Source: Hymenopellis radicata (lineage: Eukaryota; Basidiomycota; Agaricomycetes; Agaricales; Physalacriaceae). Taken from it: 64,000 nt of DNA. The stretch spans positions 124,001 to 188,000 of the forward strand of contig JADNRX010000034.1 in NCBI GenBank assembly GCA_015501595.1. Reading direction: 5' to 3'. The notes beneath the pieces were generated by a model, which was not told the origin of the DNA, ran no database searches, and worked only from the letters and a program-made list of their open reading frames with translations. The translations under genes and the position numbers were made by a program. Shown here piece after piece: positions 1 through 12,370 of the stretch. Positions within the stretch are counted from its first letter, which is position 1, and every line of letters starts with the position of its first letter.

Positions 1-1149
1 AAGTACGTATGTCGTACTGGTCAAGAAGTGAAGCACGTCGGCTTTTCGGCATCTTCTGCTCGGCGACTCGTTCCGGGTGCAGGGCTGCTCGATGTCCGTT
101 TCTTCTGAATCCTCACTGAAGGTGAGGAACAGCGACCGCTCATCTAAGCCTAGAGTACTGAGCAGACTTTGTGGCGTACATCCCCGAAGCCGTGCTGTAC
201 AATCTTGGGCACTAGAATCGCTCAAATGCGTCCTTCTGAGCCTCGAGCGCAACTGAAGCGGCCGCGGATGGTATCATTGCTCTTTGCCCGTCCTCAGGTT
301 CCAGAGCTGTTCTACTACCTTCCTCATCTCGTTAAGCTAAGCTATATCACAATCCTTTAACTTCTTGGCCGACCTAAGGTAACAACATATCTACTATGTT
401 CGAGAGTCTAGGCGAGTTCCCCTTGAACGCATACATGTCAACAAATATTTTCTCGTGTTATACCCTGTGCGTATTAATTCAATCCCGACTGTCGCGGATT
501 GCGCTCGGGCCCGACGATCTCCTTTCACAGATCATAATCAGCGGCATGGCCACCAATAACCGCTCGCTGAAGGCTTTCATGCACCATATTAGGAGAACTG
601 TCGTATGTAGATTCGGGGACCCCGGGATGACCAGGTCCTCTTCTGTGTTTCACCAACCGAGGGAAAAGGCATAAGGACTGCTACCATGCTAGCGACTCGG
701 ACCCTGAGCCAAACATACAGTTTAATCCATCGCCTAGTGTATCTATTGTTAGTAGGTTTAAGGTTAGTAGACGATCTCACAGTACAACTCATTCACGCCG
801 TGCTGATCGCTCTGTTCTCGGATGCAATCTTCAACTCTGCTGTATATCGCGCCAAACTAGCAAAGCGTCTCGTCAATGTGAGTTGGACGTCGATTCGTGT
901 GACGGGAATATATATTTAGGCTCCTTCTGCTATTGAACAATACAACGAATATATGTGGCGCACCTCACCGTGTAAGCAGTACGTACAAGCTACCAATTCC
1001 AAGACTCATGCAAGAAAGATGTGATCACTTTTAGTTCGTCCAAAATCTAGATATATGTAGCAGAAGGTGAGCACGTCAGTGGTTAAGGCTGAGTGACTCG
1101 ATGTCATGTTGATGTTCGTTGCTCGGGAAGGGTCTCTCCGATTTTTCCG

Positions 1150-3232
1150 TCACAGCGGACTGTACTGAAGATTAGAGGACGGACAACAACTAAGCATGAC
1201 GTGACGTACATCAGTGCCCTCACCATCCCGCACAAGCTCTTTCGTTGTGTCGATTTTGATAGAAATGTTGGTCTGACGAGGCTACACATTCAAAACAGTC
1301 AATGTGAACAAGTAAAAAGGGAGCAAGTATTCTTACGGCAGTGGTGAAGTGAGGACGACCAGTCTTGAAGGTATTCAGAGACAGAGTCATATCGCCCGTG
1401 TCATCGTCAGAAATCCCGCGGATGTTTCTGCGAGCGTTGAGAGTAGCCAGGACGGAGTTCGAATACACTACGAACGATGGTTAGATTGTTTCTGAATGGA
1501 GGAGAGCTACGCCCACATCTGCCCAGACTGAAATAGAAGGCAACATAAATGAGAGTAGTGCTCCAAGCGAGAATCTATTACCCCGATGAGGCCGCGTAAC
1601 GAAGGAACACAACACCAAACTCACCGAAATAAGAGAAGCGATGGCGCAGACACTAGTCATCAACCCAGTGCTGACACTGAACAAGATCTGCCAAATAACA
1701 CTTCAATGATTTGGGGGGTTCCGAGTCTAACGCCACCTTACTAGTTTGCTGATCATGGTGTCCGATCTAGATGAAAAAAGTAAGACGGGCTAGGACTTCG
1801 GGCAGGGTGCAATTCGTACCTCTTGAACCCAGTCCGAGAGCGGCGGAGGTAGTAGAAGAGACACGCGGCAATGAACACATCCGTAGCAGCACCCAGGACA
1901 TTGACTGACATCGACAGCCCCTACATGAAACGATTGAACACGATTTAAAGTAGTTACGGAGGCGTTAGCTTACACGTAGGTGTACAAGGTCACCCCATGT
2001 CTCAAGTCGTAGCCTAAACTCTGTTAGACCAAGGGAAGGCGCAAATACCGATACGAACGATTCAACGGTAAACGCTGTAATGCAAAGACGTCATGAGAAG
2101 AATCAGACGATAGGAATGAGACGACATACCAGCAGAGCAGCCTGAGAAGGGGAGTGGAAAGATCAGTGTACAGACACGCCACCGGGACCAATCCTACGAA
2201 CCGAAGGTTGCCAAAGCCAAAGCTCCCTATGAATTGCGTGTGAGGAAATGAAAACAGAAAGGAAAGAGGATCGACTTACAGACACTACTGTAAGAGTAAC
2301 ATTTCCACTACTCACTGCAAAATAACCAATGAACGGATAATGTCAACGTCACAGACGTAACATACAGCGCCAGACACGGAACGTCAAGAAACTGGGGGGA
2401 AGACTCAGCAGCTAGTTGCGAGGTCGGATTCACGACCTACGCTTGAACCAACAACCCGATGAAGCCCTGGAGGATTCACGTCAGAAATAGCGAATCGACG
2501 ACAAGCGCGGACGAACATTAAACAAGACCTCGAGCTAACGTCAAAATTAGTGAGACGGAGTCCAACGACATGTAGACTACTCATACCAGAATACTCCTAT
2601 TGTAATCATCAACACAGGTCAATAGTGCTACGAAACCAGACTTACCAGACAAGCCGGTTTTGCTGATCCGCGTTGTAGAAATTCGACACGACATACCAGT
2701 ACACTTTGAAAGCAGCGCGTCAGGTTGATACCACGAGGATAGCCGATCATGAACGGACCCGTGTGAGATATCAACGCCTGATGAATGGTATCGAAGAACC
2801 AGACGGTGCCGACCTCCAGGAGAATTAATACCGCGTGTTCGACGATCTTGCCTCGCGCTCACCAAGAACTTGATATACCAAGCGTCCTGTGGAGCGCCAT
2901 ATGAATAAACGTTAGACTGAAAGGAAGAATGCTGACTTCTTGGTATTGATTGTAATAGTACCACGTCTGGACGCAAGACACTGACAGCGAGCTATTGAGA
3001 TGCGGCGTGAAATGGGACAGCGGGGAGTTGCACCTCCGTATAAACTGGGCCACGATGCGCATTTAAGTGATCATATGCGTGACAGAGTAGCAGACAGCTT
3101 ACCACGCCGCTACGATGACCCCGATGAAAGCGGCGCCCATCCTGCGGCTGTTCAGCGAGAAGACGAGAAGGCGCAGCGGAAGACAAACGTGTTGTTCACC
3201 ACGTGTACGACAGATTCGGCCATGGCAGACAT
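1150..3232 (-). CDS. DUF6534 family multi-pass membrane protein
   Basis: Multi-exon gene on the minus strand. Spliced fragments in order: start near 3232 (MSAMAES), GAAFIGVIVAAC around 3110-3150, SVSCVQTWYYYNQY around 2950-2985, WFFDTIHQALISHT around 2770-2805, then SVNVLGAATDVFIAACLFYY around 1850-1920, SDTMISKL around 1745-1770, FSVSTGLMTSVCAIASLISV around 1625-1685, and YSNSVLATLNARRNIRG around 1410-1468. This order and these motifs (VQTWYYY, D-T-x-H-Q-A-L, STGLMTSVCAIASL, LATLNAR) are those of the Agaricomycete DUF6534 seven-helix family, whose function is unknown. Splice junctions that I checked preserve frame, for example the acceptor before SDTMISKL. The predicted C-terminal exon ends at a TGA at 1150-1152. 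The order of helices suggests an intact plasma- or endomembrane protein. The exact N-terminal exon and last exon are the least certain parts. Confidence 0.62.
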
Positions 3233-5237
3233 TGCGATAAGTTGAGGAGAAAATACGAATACGAGCGCAGATGCAGGGAACGAAAGCAAGATTGCCGCAG
3301 CCTGAGCACGAAGACCTTGGGTTTAAGAAAGACGAGGAGGACCTCCGAAGCCTATGCGTTCCTCGTAATAGAAGCCGCAAAAATGCCACATAACGCTATC
3401 GCCTCCGGTCAAGTTCTCCCAATGGAAAATATGAGAGTATGTGGAACTCGCGAGCTTCCGGTCTCTCGGGGCGACGTCACGGCATCTGGTAGAGATTTCA
3501 TTCCTAGGATTCACAGGCATGGGCCTGTCATGAGGATGACCGGGCCCTACGAAGGAACACTAGTCAACTCAGGGGTCTAGCCTCGATGCTGAGTACGTAC
3601 AAAATTGACGTTCATGAAGAAGTTTTTGTGTCTTGCGCCAGAAGATGGTGGGTAGAGTATTATAGTCGCCGCACTAGGAGGATCTCATACCGCTATTAAG
3701 AATTTATGCGGCATTGACTGCCAGAAGGCCCATTGAAAGCCACCAGATACGCGGCGACCCGTTACTCGGAAGGTCTCTTGGAAATGAACGCAAAACTTTC
3801 CAGGCTGGCAGTAACCGTCTTTTCAACCTTGTACGGCAGAAAGAGCCTGGCAGGATTCTCCGAGGCTTTGGATGCTGCTCCATCTTGGAACATTCATTAG
3901 TAGCGCGTCTGACGGGATGAACAGCGCAAAGGGAGCTTCAGCAGAAGGGTGGGATGGCCCGTAACCTACATCTGAGTTATTTCCAAGGTTATGCTCAGTT
4001 ACATTGCGAGTATAACTGGAGTCGTGGCTTCTGGAGTTCCCTGAGGCACGGCTACCACGAAGGTACATAGCGGTCAAAGGGCGCGGATGGGACTCTTCCA
4101 AGTCCTTCAACGGCCGCTCTAAAGGAACTCAGCCTAGTAATTGGTGAATCAATTCAGTAGGCGATGGCTCACCAGAAATCTCTGGAGCTCAGAGGACAAC
4201 CGAACGTATGATTGCACGCGCATCATGAATAATTTGAATATTTGCGAGCTCGTCGGGTGGCTAAGTTTTTCGGCCCAGTGGAATGGTGCGACGAGCCCGC
4301 GCAATGTCGGTTAACATCATCGCATGCTGGAAAGGGTGGCAGAATAGGTTAAAGGACCGTTCAGATTCCAGACTTGTAGCTCGTTTCTGGAGCAGTTTCT
4401 CTGACCAGGAACGATCTCTAGGATGTCTTCATTTCAAAGGGGAACGAACGGTCGACAATCCTTCATGCGCGTTGCTGTCAGTGTATCGTCGTCGTCGTCG
4501 TTATTCAGAGTGAAACTGCCTCCGAATGATTCCGGTCCCTTGTAAGTACAACAAGTGTCAATAACGTCACTCAAAACTTACACCCCTACAACTCCCCTAC
4601 CACCACTAGGCTCAATACTTCAGTCTGGCCTCTAAACTATATGGTTATACGCCTTTTGCATGACTCCTGATTACGCCAACACTGTCTTTAACCTCCGAAT
4701 AATTGATACATATCGTCTGCGTAACCATCATTTCGACTTCAACAATTTCAATGGCTACTAGGGATCCTCTATCAGTCGTCTTCATCGCTGCAACACGCTT
4801 AGTGACAGGGTTCTTTCTTCGCTCTGAGTCTCTTGGTGGCTAGGAACTGAGCAACTTGAATGCCAGGATTTCTGCTTCTGGATTTTAATCGCCACAGGGA
4901 GCTGTGAGAACTAGGCTACTGAATCTTAGGCAATATAGTGGCGTATATATCGCTGTATCCGGATCCACATGGTACACGTCTGCAACTGTCGGTCACTTGG
5001 CAACAAGAATCTGTAGCAGCAAGGATGCAAGTCACTGCGAGTCATGGGCTGGCGATGCACAAGACTGCAGAGTTTCGCATCACACCCTGCATTCACATCA
5101 GTTCTTTCTATGTAATGATGGACGAGTAATCTGGTAGATCCTTGAGCGAGCCTCGTTTCTTTCTTCCTCGAACTCTCCTTGCGAACTTGCGGCAGCTGGG
5201 TCTGCAAACGGTTGACGTTCCTCCCAAGTGGAGAGCG

Positions 5238-6830
5238 ATGGCTTCATCAAGTATGTACGTCTAATTATCTCTCCTTTCCTGTCAATCTAACCTCCGAGAT
5301 AGACTCCGTCAACATCATCCATGGCACTCGCGCGGAGCTGATCGTCTTTCTTTCCTTGAATATCTGGCCGTCGCACCTAGGTCTTCCGATTCTCCTCTGC
5401 ATCCTGTTCTTCTCTCGGACAGTCCAACGGCACCCGACGTTTGTGAACCTATGCTTCACTTTCATGCTCGGCGGGATGTATGTTGCTCTTTTCGCCTCGG
5501 TTCCTTTCTTAATTTGACTATCGCCAGATCGTCTAGTCTCTTGTAAGGACTTTAGTATGATTTTGAGCTACAGGACAACGTGTTGAAGTCATGCAATAGA
5601 GTTTACGCTGGAAAGACTGAAGGGCTGGAACCTTCAAAGTCGCTTTGCCTGTTGCAGGCATCCCTTCTCTATGGGTATCCGTTGATGTGTGCTCTCTCGC
5701 TCTTATCTCTGTGCTCGTCGTACTGATAGGTGCGCAGGGCGTCACTGGCTCTCTTTGCGCTCGTATTTCAAGTAAGGGAATCTCTTTCAAAGTCTATTTC
5801 TATCAATCACGCATCCGTGCAGATGTTCATGGTCATCAGGAGCAGCTTTCATGGCCTAGTTGACTCGCCTAGCGGTATTCGCAAATGGACGGTAGGCATG
5901 GTCGTCGATTATTCGGCCTGCGATCTAAGCGGAGCTTGCAGATCTTGCTGTTGCCATATATTGCCTGGATCGTCACCATCATTGCTACTGTCTGGGTAAG
6001 TTCTGTTTCCACATAGTGTGGCGTACGATCTTAACGTCCGCTTCGCTAGGTTGGTGCTACAAATCCGGACAATATATCGAGAAATCGTCGGTTTTTCTAC
6101 TGTTCGGTCAAGTCTGAGCCGTTGTAAGAATCACATACATTATTGACTGGTCGCGTGCTGAATGTTCTCAGGACTAACAGTATCAACGTCACATCAGCTG
6201 CAGTCGTCTTGATTACATTTTTACTTGAAGGCAGGAATCCTTTGTTGCTCGTGATAGAGTTAATAACCGTTCGTACCCAGTCTGGACGGTATACTTCTTC
6301 TACAAGTACTGGGCGGCTCTCAGACGCAAGGACGAAAAGGTATTTCTTTTGACTGAAATCAACCTTTCGATAAGGGTGTTGGCATTTGGGATGTATCTCG
6401 TCATTGCAATGAGGTTGGAAAACGAAAGCTTGTACTCGATAGCTCTGCTGATGTTCAATATAGTATTGGGTTTCTCTCTCTCCGGTCGCCTGAATCGCCG
6501 GTTTCTGACCTGGTCATCGCGTCTGGTTGGTCCCACGAGTCCATGCTATGGAAGCGCCGTTATTGACTTTCTTCACAGCACCGACTGTAGTAATCTTGAT
6601 TCTGGGAACACAGCCGGTAAGAGCTGCCGCCACAGATGCGTGCACCGCGTGATTGAACCCCATGATATCAGGATATTCTCAAAGCTGCCTGCTTTTGGAA
6701 AGAAAACAAGCCGAAACCTCCCCCGAAGGACGTATACCCTGAGCGTTACATGTCTCCGGTTTCAGATGACCAACAGCGTGTGTGGCGTGCGTCGGAGACG
6801 TTTGCGCCCAAGATGTCGGGACGTATATAA
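5238..6830 (+). CDS. 7-TM membrane protein of a basidiomycete GPCR-like family
   Basis: Plus-strand multi-exon gene. Recognisable exons are: ELIVFLSLNIWPSHLGLPIL... with FFSRTVQRHPTFVNLCFTF (5320-5475); a segment beginning EPSKSLCLLQASLLYGYP (5630-5730); LQILLLPYIAWIVTIIATVW (5937-5997); RRFFYCSVKSEPL (6085-6125); a helix around 6355-6480 with LSIRVLAFGMYLVIAM; and a cytosolic tail KPKPPPKDVYPERYMSPVSD ending at TAA 6828-6830. Repeated hydrophobic stretches give about seven membrane segments. The pattern (R-T-V-x-R-H-P-T-F-V-N-L, then RRFFYCSV) matches a family of unknown-function 7-TM proteins that I know from Agaricomycete genomes. The start at 5238 is a guess, and the first junction does not fit cleanly. 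Ligand and pathway are unknown. Confidence 0.5.
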
Positions 6831-7023
6831 AGTCCTGTATAATAGTACGGCTAGCCTCTTGTATTTTGTACTTGGAAGAGCTTGTAAAAATTGTGGCTGT
6901 GTGTTTTTGGTGACGAATATTGCTTGGTGCTGTTGACCAAGAGACTCTCTTTCAGTTACCACTCACGTCGGCCTCCTCAGCGTGCGCACAGACAATTATC
7001 GTTGACCACACTATTCGCGCGCC

Positions 7024-9667
7024 ATGGCGGCACGGAAATTACAAAGTGCGTATTCTGGGGTTTCTTGGAAGGAATACAGCGCATAACCGTTGGACGTAGC
7101 CGAGATTGACCGGACCCTTAAAAAGGTCGCGGAAGGTGTCGAGCTTTTCGAGAACATATACGACAAAATGCAGGCGGCAACGAATCAGACGCAGAAGGAG
7201 AAGCTGGAAATGGATCTGAAGACGCAGATAAAGAAACTACAGCGTCTCCGAGATCAAATCAAGACCTGGGTTGCGAGCAATGACATTAAGGACAAGTCGC
7301 AGCTGGTGGACAACCGGAAACTTATTGAAACGGTCAGTCGCGCCGCGTCGCCTTGCCTTGTGAATGTGCTAATGTCCGTCCGCAGCAAATGGAAAAGTTC
7401 AAGGCCTGCGAGAAGGAAATGAAGACCAAAGCGTTCTCAACAATAGGACTTATACAGGCCGCGAAACTGGACCCGAAGGAGCAGGAGAAGGAGGAGGAGG
7501 CATCATGGTTGCAGAGCAAAGTCGAGGAACTGCAGATACAGATCGAGCAGGCCGAGGCCGAAATCGAGTCGCTGCAGGGGTCCGGGAAGAAGGGACGAAA
7601 GGCGTCAGCAGCGGCTGGGCGGCTGGAAGACCTCGAGCATCTGAACGAGCGTCGTAAATGGCATGTGTCAAGACTCGAGATTGTCCTTCGCCTACTGCAG
7701 AATGGATCTCTATCAACAGAAAAGTCGCTCACCCTACACGACGACGTGTCGTATTTCGTAGAGAGCAATACGGTACGCTGCCTTGTTCTTCTCGCGCGAC
7801 GACGTCCTCCTCAGCCGCCTGTTTCCAGGAAGAGGACTTTGACGAAGACGAAGGCATATATGACGAACTTCACCTCGATGAAGAGGAAGAGAAGTTTGGT
7901 CTTCCTGTTGGCGAGGGCGACGACAGTGACGAGTCGGACGCAGCCAGCGAGGGTGAGCATCGTACATACCGTCGCGCTTTCCCCGCTCATGCGTATAACC
8001 AGTGGTTGAGCTACCCACTCGAACACCCAAGAAACACGAGGACGAGCCTTCAACTAGCAAGGTGCATGAAAGCCCGATATTAAAGAAGGCAAATGCAACA
8101 ATACAGCTACGCAGTAAGTTGATTCCCCTTTTCTGGGAGACATGCTGAACACGCGCCAGAGCAATCAATAGATTGTAAGAACCAGCGTTCACCGTTCTGC
8201 TACTGTCTCTTGACCTATCTAACCAGCGAAACCACCGCCGAATCCAAATTTTACGCAGCAACCCATGTCAAGTATAGTAAAAGCGGGTCTGCCCACACCG
8301 CGACCGCCAGCACTACCTCCGATACGATATGCTGCAGCGGCAGCAGCAGCTGTCGCACCACCGCCACCGCCATTACAGCCCCCGCAAACAGCGACAACAT
8401 CTTCGGCTACGGTGACGGCACCATCAAATACAACTGCACCACCTCCATCCACCAATGGAGCATCATCATCGCAACCAGAAGCAACGCCTTCGTCACCGAG
8501 CGCGTCACATCTTTCAGTGACAAGTCCTATGTTGTCCTCAGCAGCATCCTATCAGCCGGATGGCTCCTTCTATTCTGGTTTGGAATCCCCCGCCGTCTCG
8601 GAAGCAGTTCCCAGTTCGGTGGATGGCCCCGTCGCGACATCATCCCCACAGCGGATGCTTGCGACGCGCAAAGGTGACTTGTTTCTATCCTCGGTCTCGT
8701 ACACTTTCCAAAGCTTCACGCTTAGATTCGCCCAAGGTGTCAGTGCCGTCACCCAGTGCATCAGTACGTCCAGCTCCTTCCATTTTCGGCGCGCTTCTTA
8801 ATGATCCCTTGTAGCATGCGCTGGCAAATCCAGAACAGACACCTACAAATGGGTTACCACCCAGACCTTCACCTTTACCTCAACAGGTACAGCAAAGAAC
8901 CCACTCTCCTTTACCGCCGTCAGCGCAGGCGCCGCATTTCCCTCCTGGAGTGAAACCGCCGTTAGATGCACCTTCACAACCTGTTGGCGCTCATCGGACT
9001 TCTGCGGCTCCCAATCAGTTCCCCGGCCTTTCAGATCTTGTGGTGTCTTTTGAAAATGTGAAGCAGAAAGGTGCATTTTCCCCAACTCTTGCTTTTGCGT
9101 CGGAGGTTAACCAGTTGTTGTAGCTCTGCGCATGTCCAATCACGAGCAGGTACATAAGATGCTCGAAGGTGGATTCAACACAAGACCAGAGCCACAGGAT
9201 ACTGAAAAGTCAGTACTTGGCCGTTCTGCGTGGGCCAGCGTTTCTAATACTGTTTACAGGCCTAAATACTACGTGCCAAGGCATCCCTTCAACACTGCAA
9301 GCTATTACCCCAGACGCCTCTGCCGCTGTTAAGCACGCAGGCGATATTTCAGTCGCTGGATGTCGAGACGTTGTTCTATGTCTTCTACTTTTGCCCAGGG
9401 ACATATCAGCAGTTCGGCTTTCTCCTCTTTTCCCCCAAACCTGCGTCTCATTTCCCTGCTAGGTATCTCGCTGCGAAAGAGCTGAAACGCCAATCATGGC
9501 GCTTCCACGTAAAGTACCTAACGTGGTTCCAGCGGCATTCGGAGCCGCAGGCGATAACGGAGGAGTACGAGCAGGGTGTGTATGTGTACTTTGACTGGGA
9601 GGGCTCGTGGTGCCAGAGGAAGAAGAGCGATTTCCGGTTTGAGTACCGGTATTTATCGGAGGATTAA
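7024..9667 (+). CDS. NOT3: CCR4-NOT complex subunit NOT3/NOT5 (one apparent frameshift)
   Basis: Subunit of the CCR4-NOT deadenylase, acting in cytoplasmic mRNA decay and translational repression. Exon 1 (7024-7045) spliced to 7100 gives [20 protein letters not shown], the canonical N-terminus. Introns are seen at 7046-7099, 7333-7385 and 7773-7828, with further ones downstream. Domains: N-terminal Not3 coiled-coil domain (7024 to about 7780), an acidic patch ([14 protein letters not shown], 7829-7950), a Ser/Pro/Ala-rich linker (8220-9060), and the C-terminal NOT2/3/5 box. That box reads YYVPRHPF, then QTPLPLL, then [19 protein letters not shown] and ends [16 protein letters not shown]. The frame shifts by one nucleotide between SYYP and QTPLPLL, at the CCCC run 9308-9311. 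Everything on both sides is conserved, so a sequencing or assembly error is as likely as a real mutation. Stop TAA 9665-9667. Confidence 0.9.
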
Positions 9668-10070
9668 GGCGCATTGACACTCACTCACTCATTCATTGAC
9701 TTTTTGTTTTTTTTGAACACCACCCATTGTTCATGTCGACTTATATTAGTGGCAGATCTGTATCTTATACGCGCGACCAATTGGCGAGACTTCGTATTCT
9801 TTAACGCATTGCTTTGCTTGTTACTGTTCATGGCCGAGGTTCTTTAAAAGCCCAAGGAGCTCTGCTGGTTGTCGACTATGGTTTGAGAACTTTGTAACGA
9901 GAGAATTCCTGCACCGAACTGGCGCGTCGTACCTTTCGAAGGGTAATTCCGTACTAATCATGTCGTTGCGAAATAATAGTAATCTCCCCGACAAGTAAAG
10001 CACCAAAGGCCGTACAGTAAAGTATTAGAATAGATTTCTGCATTTAGATGTAATGTAGCAGGTCGGGAGT
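9668..10070. other. Convergent intergenic region
   Basis: About 400 bp between the 3' ends of NOT3 (+) and the L12 gene (-). It holds a T-rich tract near 9703-9715. I see no gene or structured element in it. Confidence 0.5.
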
Positions 10071-10782
10071 TTACTCTAATGTGACAACGGCGCCCAACGC
10101 CTGGAATGCTTTTTGCAGTTTTTCGGCCTCCTCCTTGGGGAGACTCTCCTTCAAGTTCTTGGGCACTGCCTCGACGAATTTCTTGGCCTAGAGAGACGTG
10201 TCAGTAAATTTCTTGCAAGACCAAAAACGAGCGCACGTCGATCAAAGTGAGGCCGGGAATGAGCGCCTTGACTTCTCGGATAATCTTGGGCTTGGCCGCG
10301 GCCTCGAATGACTCGAGCTTGACGTTGAAGACGGTCTTTTCCTTGGGCTTCTCCTCTGCTGGCTCATCCGCGGCGGCGGCAGGCGCGGCTGCTGCCGGCG
10401 CTGCAGAGGGCATGGCAATCTCCTGGATATTCAGGCGCGACTGGCAGAGCGGGTTTAGGGCCTCAGAAGAGCGTAATAAAAGAGGGCCGCGTCGCGCACC
10501 TTGAGGAGCGTAACGAGGTCGGAGGCTTGCAGGAGGGTTAACCCGGAGATGTCGTCGACGAGACGGTTTATTGTCTGGTCCTTTGATGTCGCGGCCGGCG
10601 GCGGTGGTGGTGGCGGGGTGGACTTGGCGGTGGCAGCCTCCGTGGCCATGCATCTCCGTGTGCAAGTCCTAGAGAATGGTTGGTCGACAGTCGGGAGAAT
10701 GAATGTGTTTTGCTCACCGGAAGGAGGGGCGGGAGAGCGCGCGGACGGCGGCGCGGGAACACGACTGTAGTGGAGGCGTCAT
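10071..10782 (-). CDS. MRPL12: Mitochondrial ribosomal protein L7/L12 (bL12m)
   Basis: Stalk protein of the mitochondrial large ribosomal subunit, which recruits translation factors. Start ATG at 10780-10782 gives a basic, Ser/Arg-rich presequence (MTPPLQSCSRAAVRAL...), consistent with mitochondrial import. Exon 1 (10718-10782) splices in frame onto RTCTRRCMATEAATAKS. The N-terminal dimerisation segment is INRLVDDISGLTLLQASDLV. An Ala/Pro-rich hinge follows, then the C-terminal L12 domain: TVFNVKLESFEAAAKPKIIR, EVKALIPGLTLID, and after an intron AKKFVEAVPKNLKESLPKEE with QALGAVVTLE. Stop TAA at 10071-10073. All family blocks are present, so the gene looks functional. Confidence 0.93.
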
Positions 10783-11061
10783 TTTGGGCGGGGAAAGGGA
10801 ATTAAAGACGTACTGCCATGGCGGACGAAAGCGTTTATAGAGTACGCGCCAAAGACGTGACTGAAAATTCCAAGAGGCAAGGTTGGGACACACAACACCA
10901 AACAACATTCTTGATGACTGAACCACTTGGAACTCGCGTCAATACACGGTTCTGCACTCTGTCTTTGCCTGATCGACAGGCTTGGAGAACAACTTGTGTT
11001 GATATCGCCGTCAAAGCGGGAAAAACAATAAACAAATCACACTGGAACGGGAGGATGAGCA

Positions 11062-12370
11062 AGACGCTATACTGGCCGTCAGAGGGTCGATGGATGCACA
11101 TGAATACGGGCGAGCGGCACATTTCCTTCGCGACGCGAAGAGTCCGCGCGCGTGGTTTCTCAGCATCTACAGTCAATTTCTGGCTAGCGAACGCGCCGCA
11201 ATCCAGGAATTCCATACCATGGACTCCACCAGACACCAGCCCCCAACGCCAGTGAACAGAGTTGTCGCCGAGCTCGTCGCTGGCACTGCTGATCCTTGGC
11301 TCATGTTCTTCAAAGGACTCTTTCTATTCAGACTTGGTCGAAAATCCGATGCCACACCGTTCTCCTTAATTCAATTATCAATACTTACACATTGCCTTGG
11401 AACTGGTCCGAGTCCGCTTGGTGTCTTATGTGCAACTGCATAGACTCCGAAGCAGAATACGCGGTCGTGGTAAACCGCATCCCGTTTCAAATCAAACCTT
11501 TCAATGAGTTGTTTCTGCGATGTCACAATCTCAGTGATACTATGCATCGACTTCGAAACGAGCCTTTGACTGCTTACAGAGAAGCTCAAGAAGCTACTAC
11601 AGTATCGGCGCCGTCACCGAGGCGCGCGCAATATTCGAATCCGCACATCCTCTGCGACTTGACGCAGTGAATACCTTCTTGTCCCTCCTTTACGTCTCCT
11701 TCGACCTCGACAAACTCGCCCACTATGCCAATCGCTTCAAGATCTCCAAAAACCGGCCAGAAGCTTGTATATTCATAGGCAATACATATGCCCTTCGCGG
11801 AGAGCACGAAAAACAAATCTTCACCCCCACCCGCTTCCTCCTTGGACACGCTTATTACGACATGACGAATCATTACGCCGCCATACAAGCCTGCCTACCG
11901 GCGCGCTGCATATAACCAAAAAGGATTTCACAATTTGGTTTGGACTTGATCGTGCCCTTGCAATCCATTCTTATGCGCTCTACTATTATCAGCCATTCGT
12001 CCGCATGATATCGCCATCTGGGAAGGTTTGAGCAGTTGCTACGAGGATCTTAATCGCACACAGGATGCTGCATGCATACCAAAGGGCTCCTGATAATTCC
12101 CCACATCGCTCTCTCATCATCGAATGGCCAAACTCCTACAATCCCTCGCTCGTTTTGAACGCGTCATCGAAATCTGCAGTATCTCTGGAGCGACCCACAT
12201 AATATCAACTCGCGGCGGAACTCCATATGAGGGGGGCGGATGGGGATTTGAAACGTGCTAGGGAGTACTTGCACAGGATTGCCCGAGGAAGCAAATCGTG
12301 CGACGAGGCTGGTCACCGAACATCGCATGCGGGTGATGAATGCGCCTACAATATGAGGTGTGGGCAGTTG
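11062..12370 (+). pseudogene. CDC23: Decayed APC8/CDC23 (anaphase-promoting complex TPR subunit)
   Basis: Fragments of the APC8/Cdc23 TPR scaffold appear in correct order but in different frames. They are EYGRAAHFLRDAKSPRAWFL (11094-11160), NSIINTYTLPWNWSESAW (11370-11425), YYSIGAVTEARAIFESAHPL (11595-11655), KNRPEACIFIGNTYALRGEHEKQI (11745-11820), LLGHAYYDMTNHYAAIQA (11835-11890), and SYALYYYQ followed by SCYEDLNRTQDA (11970-12070). A last piece with REYLHRIA and a TRLVTEHRMRVM-like run lies near 12260-12345. Frames change between GRKSDA and the SIINTY block, after HEKQI, and again downstream, beyond what short introns explain. APC8 is an essential subunit of the cell-cycle ubiquitin ligase, so a functional copy should exist elsewhere unless the sequence has errors here. 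The N-terminal region was not recognised. Confidence 0.65.

Noticed and set aside
1..1092. Several short open frames at the left edge
   Set aside because: No motif, splice continuity or family resemblance; nothing in 1-1090 could be supported as a gene.
3250..5230. Short frames on both strands between the two membrane-protein genes
   Set aside because: No recognisable domain and no consistent exon chain; a (CGT)n run near 4486-4500 is just a microsatellite. I see no gene in this ~2 kb.
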